From: Apostichopus japonicus
Lineage: Eukaryota; Echinodermata; Holothuroidea; Aspidochirotida; Stichopodidae
NCBI RefSeq assembly: GCF_037975245.1
Contig: NC_092567.1
Span: 3,418,214 to 3,482,213, forward strand
Length of the DNA: 64,000 nucleotides
Direction: 5' to 3'
This document shows positions 22,901 through 36,190 of this stretch, one piece after another (the first letter of the stretch is position 1; every line of letters starts with the position of its first letter). The translations under genes and the position numbers were made by a program. The notes under the pieces were generated by a model. That model was given only the letters and a program-made list of their open reading frames with translations, had not been told where the DNA came from and did not search any database.

Positions 22901-23527
22901 ATCGCAAGCGAGTACTGCTTGGGATCATTGTATCTTACGTGACGGTTTTATTATCATCTTGATATACTCAGCCCTAGAAAACAGGAGATTTATGAAGATA
23001 CAGAGACTTACCCTTACTGATAAAAGTTTACAGAATATCATTTGATAACAGTTATCAAACACTGGGTAAATGTGAATTTTCTTTCCAATGTCGTTGCTCA
23101 ACGGACTAGAGAATATCCAGGTATTTTAACATATAACGAGTATCTGAATATGAAATACTGAACTTTGTAACAATCCAGCTGACGTTGACGAATTACAATT
23201 GTAAAATAACATTCATATAATTTGCTTTCAATACTGTATTTAATATTGGACATTCACTACCACAATATCTAAACTACTCGCTTCGGATCATTGAAACATT
23301 CTGCTGAATTCCCGTCGTCGGTTTTCTTTTTAATTACATCTAACAGTGTGTCAAATAACGTTATACTTGTCTCCCGAAGAAAAAAACGTACGTCAACGTG
23401 TACACAATTATATATTTAGGCAAAGCTAGGCGAAAGCGAACAAAGATGATAGTTCACAAGTAGACTCACAGAACTTCCAAACAGTTTCTAAACTTATAGT
23501 AACTCGTGAAGTTTTTTGAGGTATATA

Positions 23528-25488
23528 CAGGCGCGTATCCAAGGGGGGGCGTTGGGGCGCGCGCCCCCCGGGTAAGGAAAAGAGGAGAGAAAAAAGGGAA
23601 GAAAAAAGGGAAAAGGAGGGGAAAAAAGAAAAGGAGGAGAGGAAGGAAGGGAAAAGAAAAAGAAAAAAGAGAGAAAAAGGAGAAAAGGAGGGAGTAGAAG
23701 ATAGCCGAGACCTCGGGAAGAGAGAGAGGAACAGTCATAGTTAAAGCGCTGATCCCTATTATATACACAGGGTATCCAGTGACAGATCAAGGATTACGGA
23801 GGGGGTGTGCGCCTCACCCTACCCCTTACACCGACAACTCCATTTTTGACGTTTCCATTTTTCCTCTCTCACTAATGTATCTATATAAATGCTACATATG
23901 GTCTATCATAACGCGTGTGTGACTATGGACTCCTTAAACAATTGTACAATTGTGCTATACTGAACCAACTGTGGCTGGTCTTGAACTCGACCGAGTCGTC
24001 GGGGTACATGACGCATTTCGGGAAGGGCCGACCGCCCCCCCTCCCCCCGAGCAAATTTTCTTTATGACATCGCTAGTAATTTCAAAATAGACGATGCTTA
24101 GATGCAACTTACAAGGCCTGGGAAGTGTCATTTCCAGCGATCTGGGAGGCGTTTTCGGCCAAATTTTTCTTGTACGCTTCGCTCCAACTCATGGTGGCGC
24201 TTCGCTTAGATAGTTTGCCTACAGGCTTCGCCCCTCTCTTGGCAATTACTCGCTACACGCCTGTTCGAATTTGTAAAGCAAAGAGCGGATAAAACATCAT
24301 ATCAGTGAGCATTGAAATGCATGTTCCACGATGAACAGCCTCAAAAACTGTCTATGTGTGTAGTCAAAGGCGTAGGAGCCCAATTGGATTTGGGGGCTGT
24401 AATGACTTGCCCGAAAAAAAGCCAAAATTTTCCCGCGCGCGAAGCGCGCGTTCAACACATCGATGCCAATATCATATAAGCAAGCATCGGTCATTACATT
24501 GTATGGCATCGTATACCTTACGATCCGTGAAAGTTGCAAAGTGTACCGCCGGATGCTAATGTAAACAACGAAATGTCTTATGTGGATGAAAAAAAAGCAT
24601 ACAGATCCATTTATGTCAAAACTCTCCTTTACAGTAGTAATGTCGGCCAAGCTTAGAACTTTATTTTAATTACCAAGGAGATCATTTTTAAGCTATTCAT
24701 TGCTATTTATATTTCTTTCAGTAGGTGCCCGAAAAAATGGGAAAAAATTTGGTTGCGGGGGGAGGGGGGGCTGCATCCCCCACCTCCTACGGGACATACG
24801 CCTATGTGTGTAGTGTTCGGTCTCGATATACCTGATATCGGAAATATCTGCTATTTTTCATTTCCTTCAACCAAGTTTTATAATAGCCATTATAAGAGGT
24901 TGCAATATTTCTACACCAATAAATTAACTGTGTCGGAATTTTAGAAAATTTCCTGACCAACATTCTTCTTCATACTTATCTCTACTCGTGCAATTTTGAC
25001 CTGTCTGTTAGGGGTTCAAGGAGGTTTTTCTATATTGGTTGTCCATAGATTGAATTTTGTGCAACATTATGGATATGTTTTGAAGTGATTTTATTCACGA
25101 GAAATGTGAGTTTTCAAATTCTCAACAAATAATGGTCTTAAAACCTTGAAAAGTGGGGCTTTCGGATATTGTGGGCCGTGATGTAAAATCACCTACAAAA
25201 GCAAAGATCCATAGGACATGCAATGAGTTCGAACACGATGTGTGACTGCATGGTGACAATCTTCAAAAAGGTGATAATGGATGGAAAAAAACTTTTAGGA
25301 AATACTTGGTTCTCAGGCAAAAGTGTACATCTGGTTGGTCATTTTCAAGCCCGAGAAGTGCCATTTCCGGTGATCTGGGGGGTATCAAAACCAACAATTT
25401 TCTTGTACGCTCCGCGCCAACTGATGATGGCGCTCCGCTTAGATAGTAATTCGCGCCCCCGGGTTAGAAAATCCTGGATACGCGCCTG
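23528..25488 (-). mobile_element. composite TIR DNA transposon, copy B (inverted relative to copy A)
   Basis: The ends CAGGCGCGTATCCA are inverted at 23528 and 25488, flanked by the 5-bp repeat ATATA (23523-23527 and 25489-25493). Reading the minus strand from 25488, the sequence follows copy A from 608, skips the nested insertion of copy A, and continues to the 3918 end. This includes the pyrimidine tract and the GCGCGC-containing segment near 24440. Length is 1961 bp and no transposase is visible. The two copies are in opposite orientation about 20 kb apart. Confidence 0.88.
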
Positions 25489-25493
25489 ATATA

Positions 25494-27627
25494 TGTATCT
25501 TGAGAATAACAGATGTGATCGAATGAGGTTACTAGATAATTCCAAGTAATTAATTACCTCTCACCCTTACTGCATTTTCGTTAAATAAGTTTCCTTATAT
25601 TCCTACAACGCTTTATATTATTAGGACTACGGAAAACTATGGTCGTGTAGGGTTCGCTACTAATAAGATACAAATTATTATTGCTATGCAATGGCGTGTG
25701 GCAATTTCTACCAGAATATATGACGTTTTGTATTGCTCAGTTTTATGACGTACATGGAGTCTACCATTTGTTGCTTAGGGCAAGTTAATATCTCGTCGAA
25801 TACTCCTGAGAATTACGATTATGGAACGGTTTCCTATGATTACATATACATATCATTAAATGCATCACGTGCGACCTCCAACAGTGATGCAGTCATTTGT
25901 TTGACAACACAATAAACAGTTTAATACTTAAATTACCAATACACCTTTATCATTTGATAATGGTGAGAACTGATTGAAACTATGCAAGAACTAGTCAATC
26001 GTAACGTTGATCTTTGTTAAGCCTCGCAAGCCTTAGTAGAAAGAAATACCAAAGGCAGTTGTTGGTTCACCAGTGACCACGCACTTTTTCACATTCTCCA
26101 TTTACTTTTCTCTTACACGTAGTAAAATAATTAAAATATATGAACTTCACTGCTGGATTTCCATAACACACAACAATAAGTTCTTTAACGTATCACGTAT
26201 ACTATAACATACTGTGGTATGTGTGTGTTTCATACGGGGATTTTTCGGGGATGTCTATAGTGGTCCATGAGTATAACCTGCCAACAAGGTAGACCTTCGG
26301 CGGAATTTAATTGTGAAAAGTAAAACCTGCAAAGCGGAGCAAAAACTATCCTAATTTGTTGGGGGAATATACATAAAATGCTCATTGTTACTTATTTTTG
26401 CAAGGTGTTTGATCCGAGGTATCTCTGCCATATATCCCAGGTATTTACCAATACAGAGATCAAGTTATAGTACACTAGTGCGACACGTTGTCTATTAGAT
26501 ATAGCACACATACAACAAACTATGAAACTTGCAAGAATCCAAGACTGCGCTACCACCCCTGCCTCCTCCCACACCTACAAGTGTCATTTTAAATAATATA
26601 CCAGAAAGTTGGAACCGATTTGAAGTAACAACCTTACCCATTCTTTTTCTGTCTATTCTGAGTAGAGCGCTAAAGTGAAAGAGAATAGTTTCTAGGCGTT
26701 GTAACACATATATCTAATCAAACCAAGGCAATATGGATACAAATAAAACTGGTCCTTGCAAGCACGACATTTGGATGCTGAACATTATGTAAACAAACTT
26801 CACGTGTGCAAACTTAATTGTTTTATCTACGAACCCTAGATGGTCATTGTTCTTGCAAATGCACGATCTGAGAAAATATGACTATATCGGAGAGGGAACA
26901 ATATATTTTGGTGTGAACAAAGGAACAGCTTATGAAATTCAAGACAACAACAATAAGACAACAAGGCTAGGAGTTTAGTCTACCTAGTGTAGCCCACATG
27001 CGCTCGTAGATGTATAGTACTATAGAAGCAGTAATACACACTTATATGACATATTTTATATAAATGTGTATTATAAGCTAGTATACTAGGCCTATATTCT
27101 ATAATGTTACGAGCGCCTGTGGTGTAGGCTAGCATACGTCAAGTTTCTAGACACTTCGTCGACCACCAACCCAGTCTGCATTTCGTGCACTCTGAACTGA
27201 AGATCTTCGGAGTGGTACTTACCTTCTGCTCTAGTACATGGTACAAAGTACATGGTACTCATATTTTAGGTTATTTTTGATAAAGTTGGAAGTACCTGGT
27301 GTTTAACTAAGAACAAAAACTCAGTTTCAATGCATGAAATACCCATAATGTTGTTAGCTTAGGCCTAGGCCTCAGGTTCATAGTGGCGCTATGTTAGTAT
27401 CCAACTTCCTAGACCAAGTCTACACCAGCTGTAGCACAATGTTGTAGGGTTCTGTATCCTAAGTGGAGTGGCTGCTGAGTGCTAATACCCTGGACAGAGA
27501 ATGTTTTGAGTCTTATTTAGCAAATTATCCACAAAGGTATGCATTTTCTGCTCCTGCATATGTGCATCAAGGGGTTTTGAGCCTACTCAGCCTATCATTA
27601 AATTTCTGTTGTTTGTCAATTTTCAGA
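25494..27627. other. no gene recognised
   Basis: AT-rich; short open frames only. Words of the form TAGGCCTA occur near 27090 and 27360. No repeat structure resolved. Confidence 0.5.
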
Positions 27628-27825
27628 GAAAGTTGATGAGCCAAGTCCTCAGCATTCACAGCTATATACTTCAAATGGTTGTGGTATCAATGGACTCAAC
27701 TGGTTAGATGAGGTCACAACAAATTCCAAACAACTCTGACAACAGAAATAGATATCCTGATACTTCCATGGGAGATCTACTGAAGTAACTATAGGAACCA
27801 GTGCTTGCCACCCATGGAGAATAAG
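27628..27825 (+). other. candidate exon (untranslated or terminal)
   Basis: Bounded by a good acceptor (TTTGTCAATTTTCAG, ending 27627) and a donor, AAG followed by GTAATT (27826). One frame is open for about 37 codons and reads KVDEPSPQHSQLYTSNGC at its start before TGA; the other frames stop earlier. No family recognised. It could belong to a spliced noncoding transcript that ends near the polyadenylation signal at 30232. Confidence 0.35.
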
Positions 27826-28265
27826 GTAATTTGACGTTGTTGTTCTTTGACGAGCAACAAATTTGAATGTTTTATCACAAATTATGCCCCCTATCTACCT
27901 CTTGTCCCCTACACCTGTCTTTAATACATTGTAACAACCTATGGATAAACCTTTAAATGGACTGGATATGTTATTGAGGTGAACTGTGTATTTAGATAGC
28001 ATTTCAGTAAGCTTTCCTTTAGACTATACTGTACATACTGTTACAGTTAGGCTGTGGTTTACAAATTCCAATGATCCAGTTTTGGCAAAGAACACCTTCA
28101 ATTCTCTTATTCTAAGTAACATAACAGTTGCACTGAAGTGACAGGCAATATCAGTTTAACATGTTCCAAACAGTTCAGGAATACATTGGGGTATGTCCTG
28201 TAGGTCAGTTTGGGAGGAATCAACTGAGCTAAACAAAAGTAGTTTTCAATTTCATCACATTTCAG

Positions 28266-28321
28266 AGCCAGAGACGAAAACGCCCTCCCCGCTGACCCTT
28301 CTCTGGATGATGTTGCTACAG
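28266..28321 (+). other. candidate 56-bp exon
   Basis: The acceptor CATCACATTTCAG ends at 28265, and the donor ACAG followed by GTATGG begins at 28322. One frame reads ARDENALPADPSLDDVATG and stays open past the donor to 28509 (about 80 codons in total). It is less AT-rich than its surroundings. The product is unknown. Confidence 0.35.
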
Positions 28322-29180
28322 GTATGGCAAGCCAGACCAAGTGGACTGTGATCCAGATACCAATAAAACCTGCAAGAATCATAAATGCACCCAACTTGGT
28401 CAAGTTTATCAAAATTGGTGACTGGAAATGTTGTTGCAGACGTAGACCTGGTTACTGCTTACACAGTATTGCTCATATGTGTATTTACACACTGCACAGT
28501 GCATACTGAAATCTCTGAAAAGACATCTTTATGGACCAAAAATGATAATTGCATTGAAATATGTTGTGGTTGATATTGTGACGACTATAAAAAGTATCAT
28601 TTTGGTATGAAACTAAAATAATCTCTCACTTAAGTTGGCATACTCCTATTAGAGTCTATATCCATCCCTTCGATTGTTCTCCTTCAGGAAAAGTGCCAAA
28701 AAGCAGCGGGAACATCTTTTTTGACCTGTTATCAATCATAATATAGTTTTTTGTGGCTTGCATGTTGAAGAGCATGAATGCACATGTGGTGAGAAAATTG
28801 GGTCAATTGAGGCAGTTTTAGACCCCTTTAGGCTTCCCAGGAGCAGCGTAGGAAAATTGTTTACCTCTGAGTGGAGAGGTTTGTTTACAAGTGACGAAAT
28901 CTGGCTCGAATAGCAAAAAATCTACATGGTCATGATACGGAAAATTGTTAGTGCCATGAAAGGCCAACTTGTCAGCTATCCGGTGATAGGTAGCATTTAG
29001 CTAGTGAAAACTATCTAGACTGAGAGACCACATTACTTTTGTGATTTAGTGTGTAAGTCAATGGGGCTTTAAATGGGCTTATGCTACTGTACCTTAAGTT
29101 ACATATAAGGAACAATCTGTGATGTATAGTGCGCATTATGCAATCACTGAAATAACCACAGTACGTAAAGACATAGAGAA

Positions 29181-29450
29181 GTTGTGGCGGAATGGTTGGG
29201 GCACTGAACACATGATTCCATGATCGTAGGTTCATGTACCAACCTGGTCGATACGTATATATCTTTAATGAAGACACTTAATCTCAATTGCCGCTCTTTA
29301 CTCAGGTGTATAGGGTACCCTGGGAGGTAATTCAAAAATATAGCATTTGCACCGCTTCATGGCTGCAATGATATGGGATGTCCCCTGGGGAACATGTAGC
29401 TGTAGCTCAGCATTGTTTCTACCATTCAAGACATAACTTATAGTTTGTGA
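29181..29450 (+). mobile_element. tRNA-derived SINE
   Basis: The head at 29181-29254 resembles a tRNA. It has an A-box-like TGGCGGAATGGTTGG, a stretch of the ACTGGACTCATGATCC kind in degraded form, and a B-box-like GGTTCATGTACC. It is followed by a body with GACACTTAATCTCAATTGCC and CAGGTGTATAGGGTACC, phrases I associate with widespread invertebrate tRNA-SINE bodies. The exact 3' end is unclear, and no target duplication was identified. Confidence 0.6.
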
Positions 29451-30231
29451 TAAAGTACCTCTAGAAATGTTTGAACTACTTTGTTTTCTGTTCCACCCTA
29501 ATGTTGCGTCAAGGATAATAACATATTCAACTTACATGTTCTGCACTAATATTGTACCATCACATCCATGGTCAGAAACTGATAATAATATCACTTCCAA
29601 GTTCCTAATTCGAGATGAAGATTATAAGGATATTTTCTGGCCCTTTTTAACAGTTAAGGTCATATAGAGCTACTAAAGGCCTTTTTATACCATTTGATTT
29701 GACATGGGGTATTATTTTTATAAATAAATTTATAAATATGCTATATTATTTTGTGTATATTAAATATATGTTATGTATATTTAAATATTAATTAAGATAA
29801 TTTATTTGGCTAAACTTCTATTTTTATATTTGAGCTGTGTACTTGCAATGTTTCCCTTTGTCTGCCCACATCTCTTCCATGCTGCTATTTTGATGAAACT
29901 GATGGAGCCCATAATGATGCATGGTCAGTGGACAATGAGGGTCTTTAAGAATTGTAGGTATTGGTCATCAGGGTCTCTAATTGTTTGAAAACTGTTGAAC
30001 ACTGCCAACTTAATGGCTTAGGAGCATTTCAAAGTAATCCCATAAGTATTCTCAAGATGTTTTGTGGGAAAAGATTTTGACAATTTTGTAAAAATAAGTT
30101 TTCCCAATTTTCCCATAAATATTTATTTTAGTTTTAAATGTTCTTTAACCTTTAGTGTTTGTTACTGTTCTTTATGAGATGACTTTTAAATGGATTGTTT
30201 ATTTGTCACATTTTGCATTAATACTGAAATG

Positions 30232-30237
30232 TTAATA
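30232..30237 (+). promoter_or_regulatory. possible polyadenylation signal AATAAA
   Basis: AATAAA within TTAATAAAAATTACC. It follows the candidate spliced segments at 27.6-28.3 kb on the same strand. Such hexamers are common by chance in AT-rich DNA. Confidence 0.25.
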
Positions 30238-30299
30238 AAAATTACCATGAAACATACAATGTGTGTCACTATCTCATTTCTTAACTAATCAGTACTTAA

Positions 30300-30540
30300 T
30301 CTTAAACTAGTCTTGTGACCTAAATAAGTAGTCACAGTTGCAATGACTAATATTTTTAGTCACTGGACTAAGTTTTGGTCGATAGAGGCATCGTAGTAGG
30401 ACTAATTTTAATTAGTCAGAAAACTCAATTTAATTAGTCACAAAACTAATGTTATATAGTCAAATGACTAGAAAAAACTGGTCGATAGAGACATCGTTGT
30501 GACTAATTTTTTTTAGTCATATTGACTAACTATTGTTTAC
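30300..30540. repeat. CTAAT/ATTAGTC-rich segment with two diverged halves
   Basis: TTTTGGTCGATAGAGGCATCG (about 30373) and CTGGTCGATAGAGACATCG (about 30478) mark two related halves, about 105 bp apart. Both are surrounded by ACTAATTTTAATTAGTC-like palindromic words. Confidence 0.65.
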
Positions 30541-31917
30541 AGTGGTATAGGTCCATGTTATACAGTTTAGTATAGGAATATGTTAGGATGGCATGTCTTG
30601 CTGTATATTAATTGAAGCGATGCTATTACCTATTGACAACGTCTTAACTAATGTACAGCTGTTTTAGCAATTCAGTGCATAGTTCTGTTATATTTATACA
30701 TGGCTTGAATAACAGCCAACGGTAACAATAATGGTTTTCAGAATTGTAAATACATTTGTTCTTAAAAACTAATACTGCTTAAATACAACCTCTACCGTCA
30801 TCGTCATTTGAACTTCCTTTTTAAGTTCATATTATTAGTTTTTACTAGAGAACCGCAAACATGCATACAACCCAGCTAATCACGACCAATTCCTCCAAAG
30901 TGTGCAGTCTGTCTTAGTCAATGATGTATGACGGTAGCAAGCAACAATGGTATTTCGGTGTTATTTCTAAATCGGTTAGTTAAACAAAGCAGCACTGGTA
31001 TTCATCGCCCAATGTAACGGAGACAATCACAAAGAGTTTCTGTTATAATTATTCATTCAGTTGTGAGGATTTGGTAGATTGTATTTTGGCTGAAATGGTT
31101 CCGACTTGTGTGTTATAAACAGCACACTATTACACGTCTATATTGCAAATCCTTATAGTACACACATCACCCGTTGTGTGCTTCCATTACACATGTACAC
31201 CGATACGATGACATCAAAGGAAAGGTTATTCACTATTATGAGGAGTGACATATCACATTATAACTTAGGTTACTTATTATAAGCGAAGTTTCAAAGTTAG
31301 TTATTTGTACCTGTTGGAATATGTTTATTTCATCTTTAATAGAGGTACGCTTTGAAGTTTGGGGATATATGCTTTATAGGAAACACAAAACAACCTCATA
31401 TGTCGTCGTAATTGACTATGCCTAGTATAAAGTATTAATATTATAAACGTTAGCTATAATTTCTTCTGTATTAAATTAGGTCTGAAATCACAACCATTCC
31501 CCCGAATTACACAGTGAAGCCCTAGTCCTAGATGTAACCTGCGTATAATTTAGTGACGCAGTGAGCTACATCCTATTAATTTAGGTTTACATGCATTTCA
31601 ACTGTGCAGGAAGTGTGAAACGGCTTCTTATACAAGGTAAAAGGTAAACAAGTGTCCGTGAACTAGGAAGATAATTGTGGAGAGAGCATGAATGGCATTG
31701 ATAGTATACACAATTGACAGGACCAGAGAAATTGTCTTTACAGAAAGGTTCACGATTCAAAGAGCAATAAGGATACATTTCCAGTCTAATGTGAATAATA
31801 CACATTTAAATTGCGTAGGGAAACATTAAAGACCGTAACACCGACGTCCACAATTTCTCGAATGTCTTTCTACATCAACTTAATTTTTAGTTTGTTATTG
31901 TTAGTTTTATACCGGTA

Positions 31918-31920
<3 letters not shown>
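30541..31920. other. no gene recognised
   Basis: AT-rich sequence without supported coding regions or resolved repeats. Confidence 0.5.
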
Positions 31921-31923
<3 letters not shown>

Positions 31924-31960
<37 letters not shown>

Positions 31961-34900
31961 TATACAGCCATCCTATACATCCATCCTATCCATCCATCCA
32001 ATCCATCCATCTAATCCATCCATCCTATCCATCCATCCTATCCATCCATCCTATCCATCCATCCTATCTATCCATCCTATCATTCCATCGTATCTATGCA
32101 TCCTATAAATCCTATCCATCCATCCTATCCATCCATCCTATCTATCCATCCTATGAATGCATCATATATATATATCTCATACATGCTATCCATCTATCCT
32201 ATCAATCCATCATATCTATCCATCCATCCGATCCATCCATTATTTACATCCTATACATCCTTCATATCTATCAATCCTATTTAACATATCCATCCATCCT
32301 ATCCATCCATCCTATACATTCTTTACATCCATCCTATCCATCCATCCTATCTATCATATCCATCCATCATTTCCATCCATTATATTCATACTATCTATCC
32401 ATCCTATCAATCCATCCTATCTATCATAGCAATCCATCCTATTCATCCACCTTATCCATCCATCATATCCATCCATCCTATCCATCACTCCTATCATTCA
32501 TCGCATCGATGCATCATAAAAATCCATCGAATCTATCCATCTATGCCATACATCACATCCATCCATCCTATCGATCCATCCTATCTATCCTATACATCCA
32601 TCTTATCTATCCATCCTATAATTCCACCGTATCTATGCATCTATTCTATACATCATATTCATCCATCCTATTCATCCATCCAATAGATCCATTCTATCCA
32701 TCCTATATATCCATCCATCCTATCCATCCTATCTATCCATACTATGAATGCATCGTATCCATGTATCCTATAAATCCTATCCATCCATCATATCAATCCA
32801 TCATATCTATCCATCGATCCTATACATCCATCCTATACATCCTATACATCCATCATATCAATCCATCCTATACATCCTATCCACAAATCACATCTATCAT
32901 ATCCATCCACCCTTTCATCCTATCCATCCATCCTTTTCATCCATCCTATCTATCCATTATATCCATCGATCATATCGATCCTATCTATCTATCCTATGAT
33001 TCCATCGTATCCATGCATCCTATAAATCATATCCATCCATCCAATCCATCCATCCTATCCATCCATCCTTTCCATCCTATTTATCCATCCTATGAATGCA
33101 TCGTATTCATCTATCCTATACATCATATCCATCCATCCTATCGATCCATCATATCTATCCATCCATCCTATACATCATATACATCCTATCCACCAATCAC
33201 ATCTATCATGTCCATCCATCCTTTCCATCCATCGTATCCATGTATCCTATAAATCCTATCCATCCATCATATCCATCCATCAAATCCATCGATCCTATCC
33301 ATCCTATCCATCCTATCAATCCTATCCATCCTATACATCCATCCCATGAATGCATTGTATCTATTTATCGTATACATCCTATCCATCTATCCTATCTATC
33401 CATCATATCTATCCATCCATCCTATCCATCTATTATTTTCATCCTATACATCCTTCATATCCATCCATCCTATTTAACATATCCATCCCTCCTATCCATC
33501 CTTCCTACACATTCTTTACATCCATCCTATCCATCCATCGTATCTATCATATACATCCATCCTATCCACCCATTCTATCCATCCATCATATCCATTCATT
33601 ATATTCATCCTATCTATCCATCGTATCATTCTATCATATCCAATACATCCTATACATCCTATCCATCCATCCTATCCATCTATCCTATACATCCAATATA
33701 TCCTATACATTAATCCTATCAATCCATCTTATCTATCATATCAATCCATCCTATCCATACACCTTATCCATTCATCATATCCACGCATCATATCCATCCA
33801 TCCTATCTATCACTCCTATCATTCCATCGCATCGATGCATCATATCCATCCTATCTATCCATCTTATCATTCCATCGTATCCATCCATCCTATCCATCCT
33901 ATTTATCCATCCTATGAATGAATTTTATACATCTGTCCTATACATCATATCCATCAAGCTTATCAATCCATCATATCTATCCATCAATCCATCCTATCCA
34001 TCCATCCTATCATTCCATCGTATCGATGCATCATATCCATCCTATCTATCCATCCTATCATTCCATCGTCTCCATCCATCCTATCCATCTTATGTATCCA
34101 TCCTATGAAGGCATCGTATCCATCTATCTTATACATCTCCATCAATCCTATCGATTCATCATATCTATCAATCCATCATATCCATCCATCCTATCCACCA
34201 ATCACATCTAGCATATCCATCCATCCTTCCATCCAACCTATCCATCCATCCTATACATCCTATACATCCATCCTATCCATCCATCCATTCTATCTATCAT
34301 ATCCATCCTATCCATCCAGCCTATCCATTCATCCTTTTCATCCATCATATCCATCCATTATATCCATCGATCATATCGATCCTATCTATCCATCCTATGA
34401 TTCCATCGTATCCATGGATCCTATAAATCCTATCCAACCATCCAATCCATCCATCCTATCCATCCATCCTTTCCATTCTATTTGTCCATCCTATGATTGC
34501 ATCGAATCCATCCATCCTATACGTCCATCATATCCATCCATCCTATCTTTCATAAACATCTATCCTAACCATCCATCCTATCCATCCATCCTATACATCC
34601 TTTATATTCGATACATCCATCCTTTCCATCCATCCTATGTATCATATTAATCCACCCGATCCATCAATCCTATCCATCCATCATATCAATTCATCATTTC
34701 CATGCATCCTATAAATCCTATCCATCCTTCCTATCCATCCTTCCTATCCATCCATCCTATCCATCCTATCCATCCATCATATCCATCCATCTTATCCATC
34801 CATCCTATACATCCACCCTATTTATCCATCCATAAAAATCTATCGAATCTATCCATCTATACTATACTATACATCCATCCATCCTCTGGATCCATCCTAT

Positions 34901-36190
34901 CCATCCATCATATCCATCCTATATATCCATCCTATCAATCCATCGAATATATCCATCCATCCAATCTATCCACCTTATCCATCCATCCATCCATCCTATA
35001 CATCCTATATATACATCTGTTTACATCTAACCTATATATCAATCATATCCTATCCATCCTATCCATCCATCATATTCATCCATCCATCCTATCCTACCAT
35101 CATGTAAATTCATCCTATCAATCCATCGTATCAATTCATCCGATCATTCCTATATATCCATCCATCCTATCCATCAATCCTTTCTATCGTATCCATGTAT
35201 TATATACAACATATCCATACATCTATTATATACAACATATCCATCCATCTTATCCATCCTATACATCCCATCCATCCATCCAATCCATCTATCCATCTAT
35301 CCATCCAATAATATCCATCCATCCAATTCTATCCATTCCATCCTATCCATTCCATCCCCTCCATCAATCCAATCCATCTATCCTTCCATCCATCATATCC
35401 ATCCATCCTATTTATCTGTCCTATTCATCCTATCCATCCAATTCTATCCATCCATCCTATCAATCCATCATATACATCATATCCATCCAATTATATCCAT
35501 TCATCCTATCCATCCCTCCAATCAATCCATTGTATCCCTTGATCATATACATCCTATCTATCCATCATATCCATCCATCCACCCTGTTCATCCATCATAT
35601 ACTTCCTATCCATCCAAATATATCCATCTAGCCTATTCATCCATCCTATCCATCCATCCTATCCATCCAACATATACATCCAACCTATCCATCCATGATA
35701 TACATCCATCCTATCCATCTATCCATCATATACATCCTATACATCCAATTCCATCCATCCATCCTATCCATTTTCCTATCCATCCTATCCATCAATCCTA
35801 TCCAACCTATCTCTCCTATGAATGCTTTATATCCGTCCATCTATCCAATACATCCATCCTATCAATCCATGCTATCCATCCTTTCTATCCTTCCTATGAA
35901 TAAATATCATCCATCTATCCTATCCTATCCATCCTATCCATCCATCCTATCCATCTATCCTATCCATCCTATCCATCTATCCCATCAATCCATCCAATAC
36001 ATCCGATAATATCCATTAATCCTATCCAGCCATCCTATACATACTATCCATCCAATTCTATCCATCCATCCTATCCATCCATACTATCCATCCATCGTAT
36101 CCAGTCATCATATCCATCATATCCATCCATACATCCATCCTATCCATCCATCTATCCATCTACCTACCTATATACCTATCTATTTATTTA
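31924..36190. repeat. 4.2-kb ATCC-type satellite with kilobase-scale internal duplication
   Basis: It starts with a (TA)n tract (31924-31958), runs as mixtures of CCATCCATCCTAT, ATCTATCC and CATATCC, and ends in CTAC/CTAT words. Landmark variants recur in the same order: TATTTAACAT at 32278 and 33471, the block around TCGCATCGATGCATCAT near 32500 and 33826, and CATCGATCATATCGATCC near 32957 and 34363. The offsets of about 1193, 1325 and 1406 bp show a large duplication with later length change. Plus-strand open frames of up to 309 codons rich in His, Pro, Ser, Ile and Tyr arise because the units lack stop codons. Confidence 0.97.

Larger units (their letters stand above)
18876..23522. other. 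no convincing gene; presumed upstream intron or flank of the NLR gene
   Basis: Contains a decayed duplicate of NLR exon/intron sequence (19684-19790) and a GATCCACTATGC-rich degenerate repeat (22400-22900). A segment at about 19290-19360 on the minus strand has both an acceptor and a GTAAGT donor but has stops in all three frames. No Death-fold domain exon was found. Confidence 0.45.

Noticed and set aside
31979-36009. Several long plus-strand open frames (up to 309 codons) rich in His-Pro-Ser-Ile
   Set aside because: They overlap each other in all plus frames and follow directly from an ATCC-type repeat that lacks stop codons.
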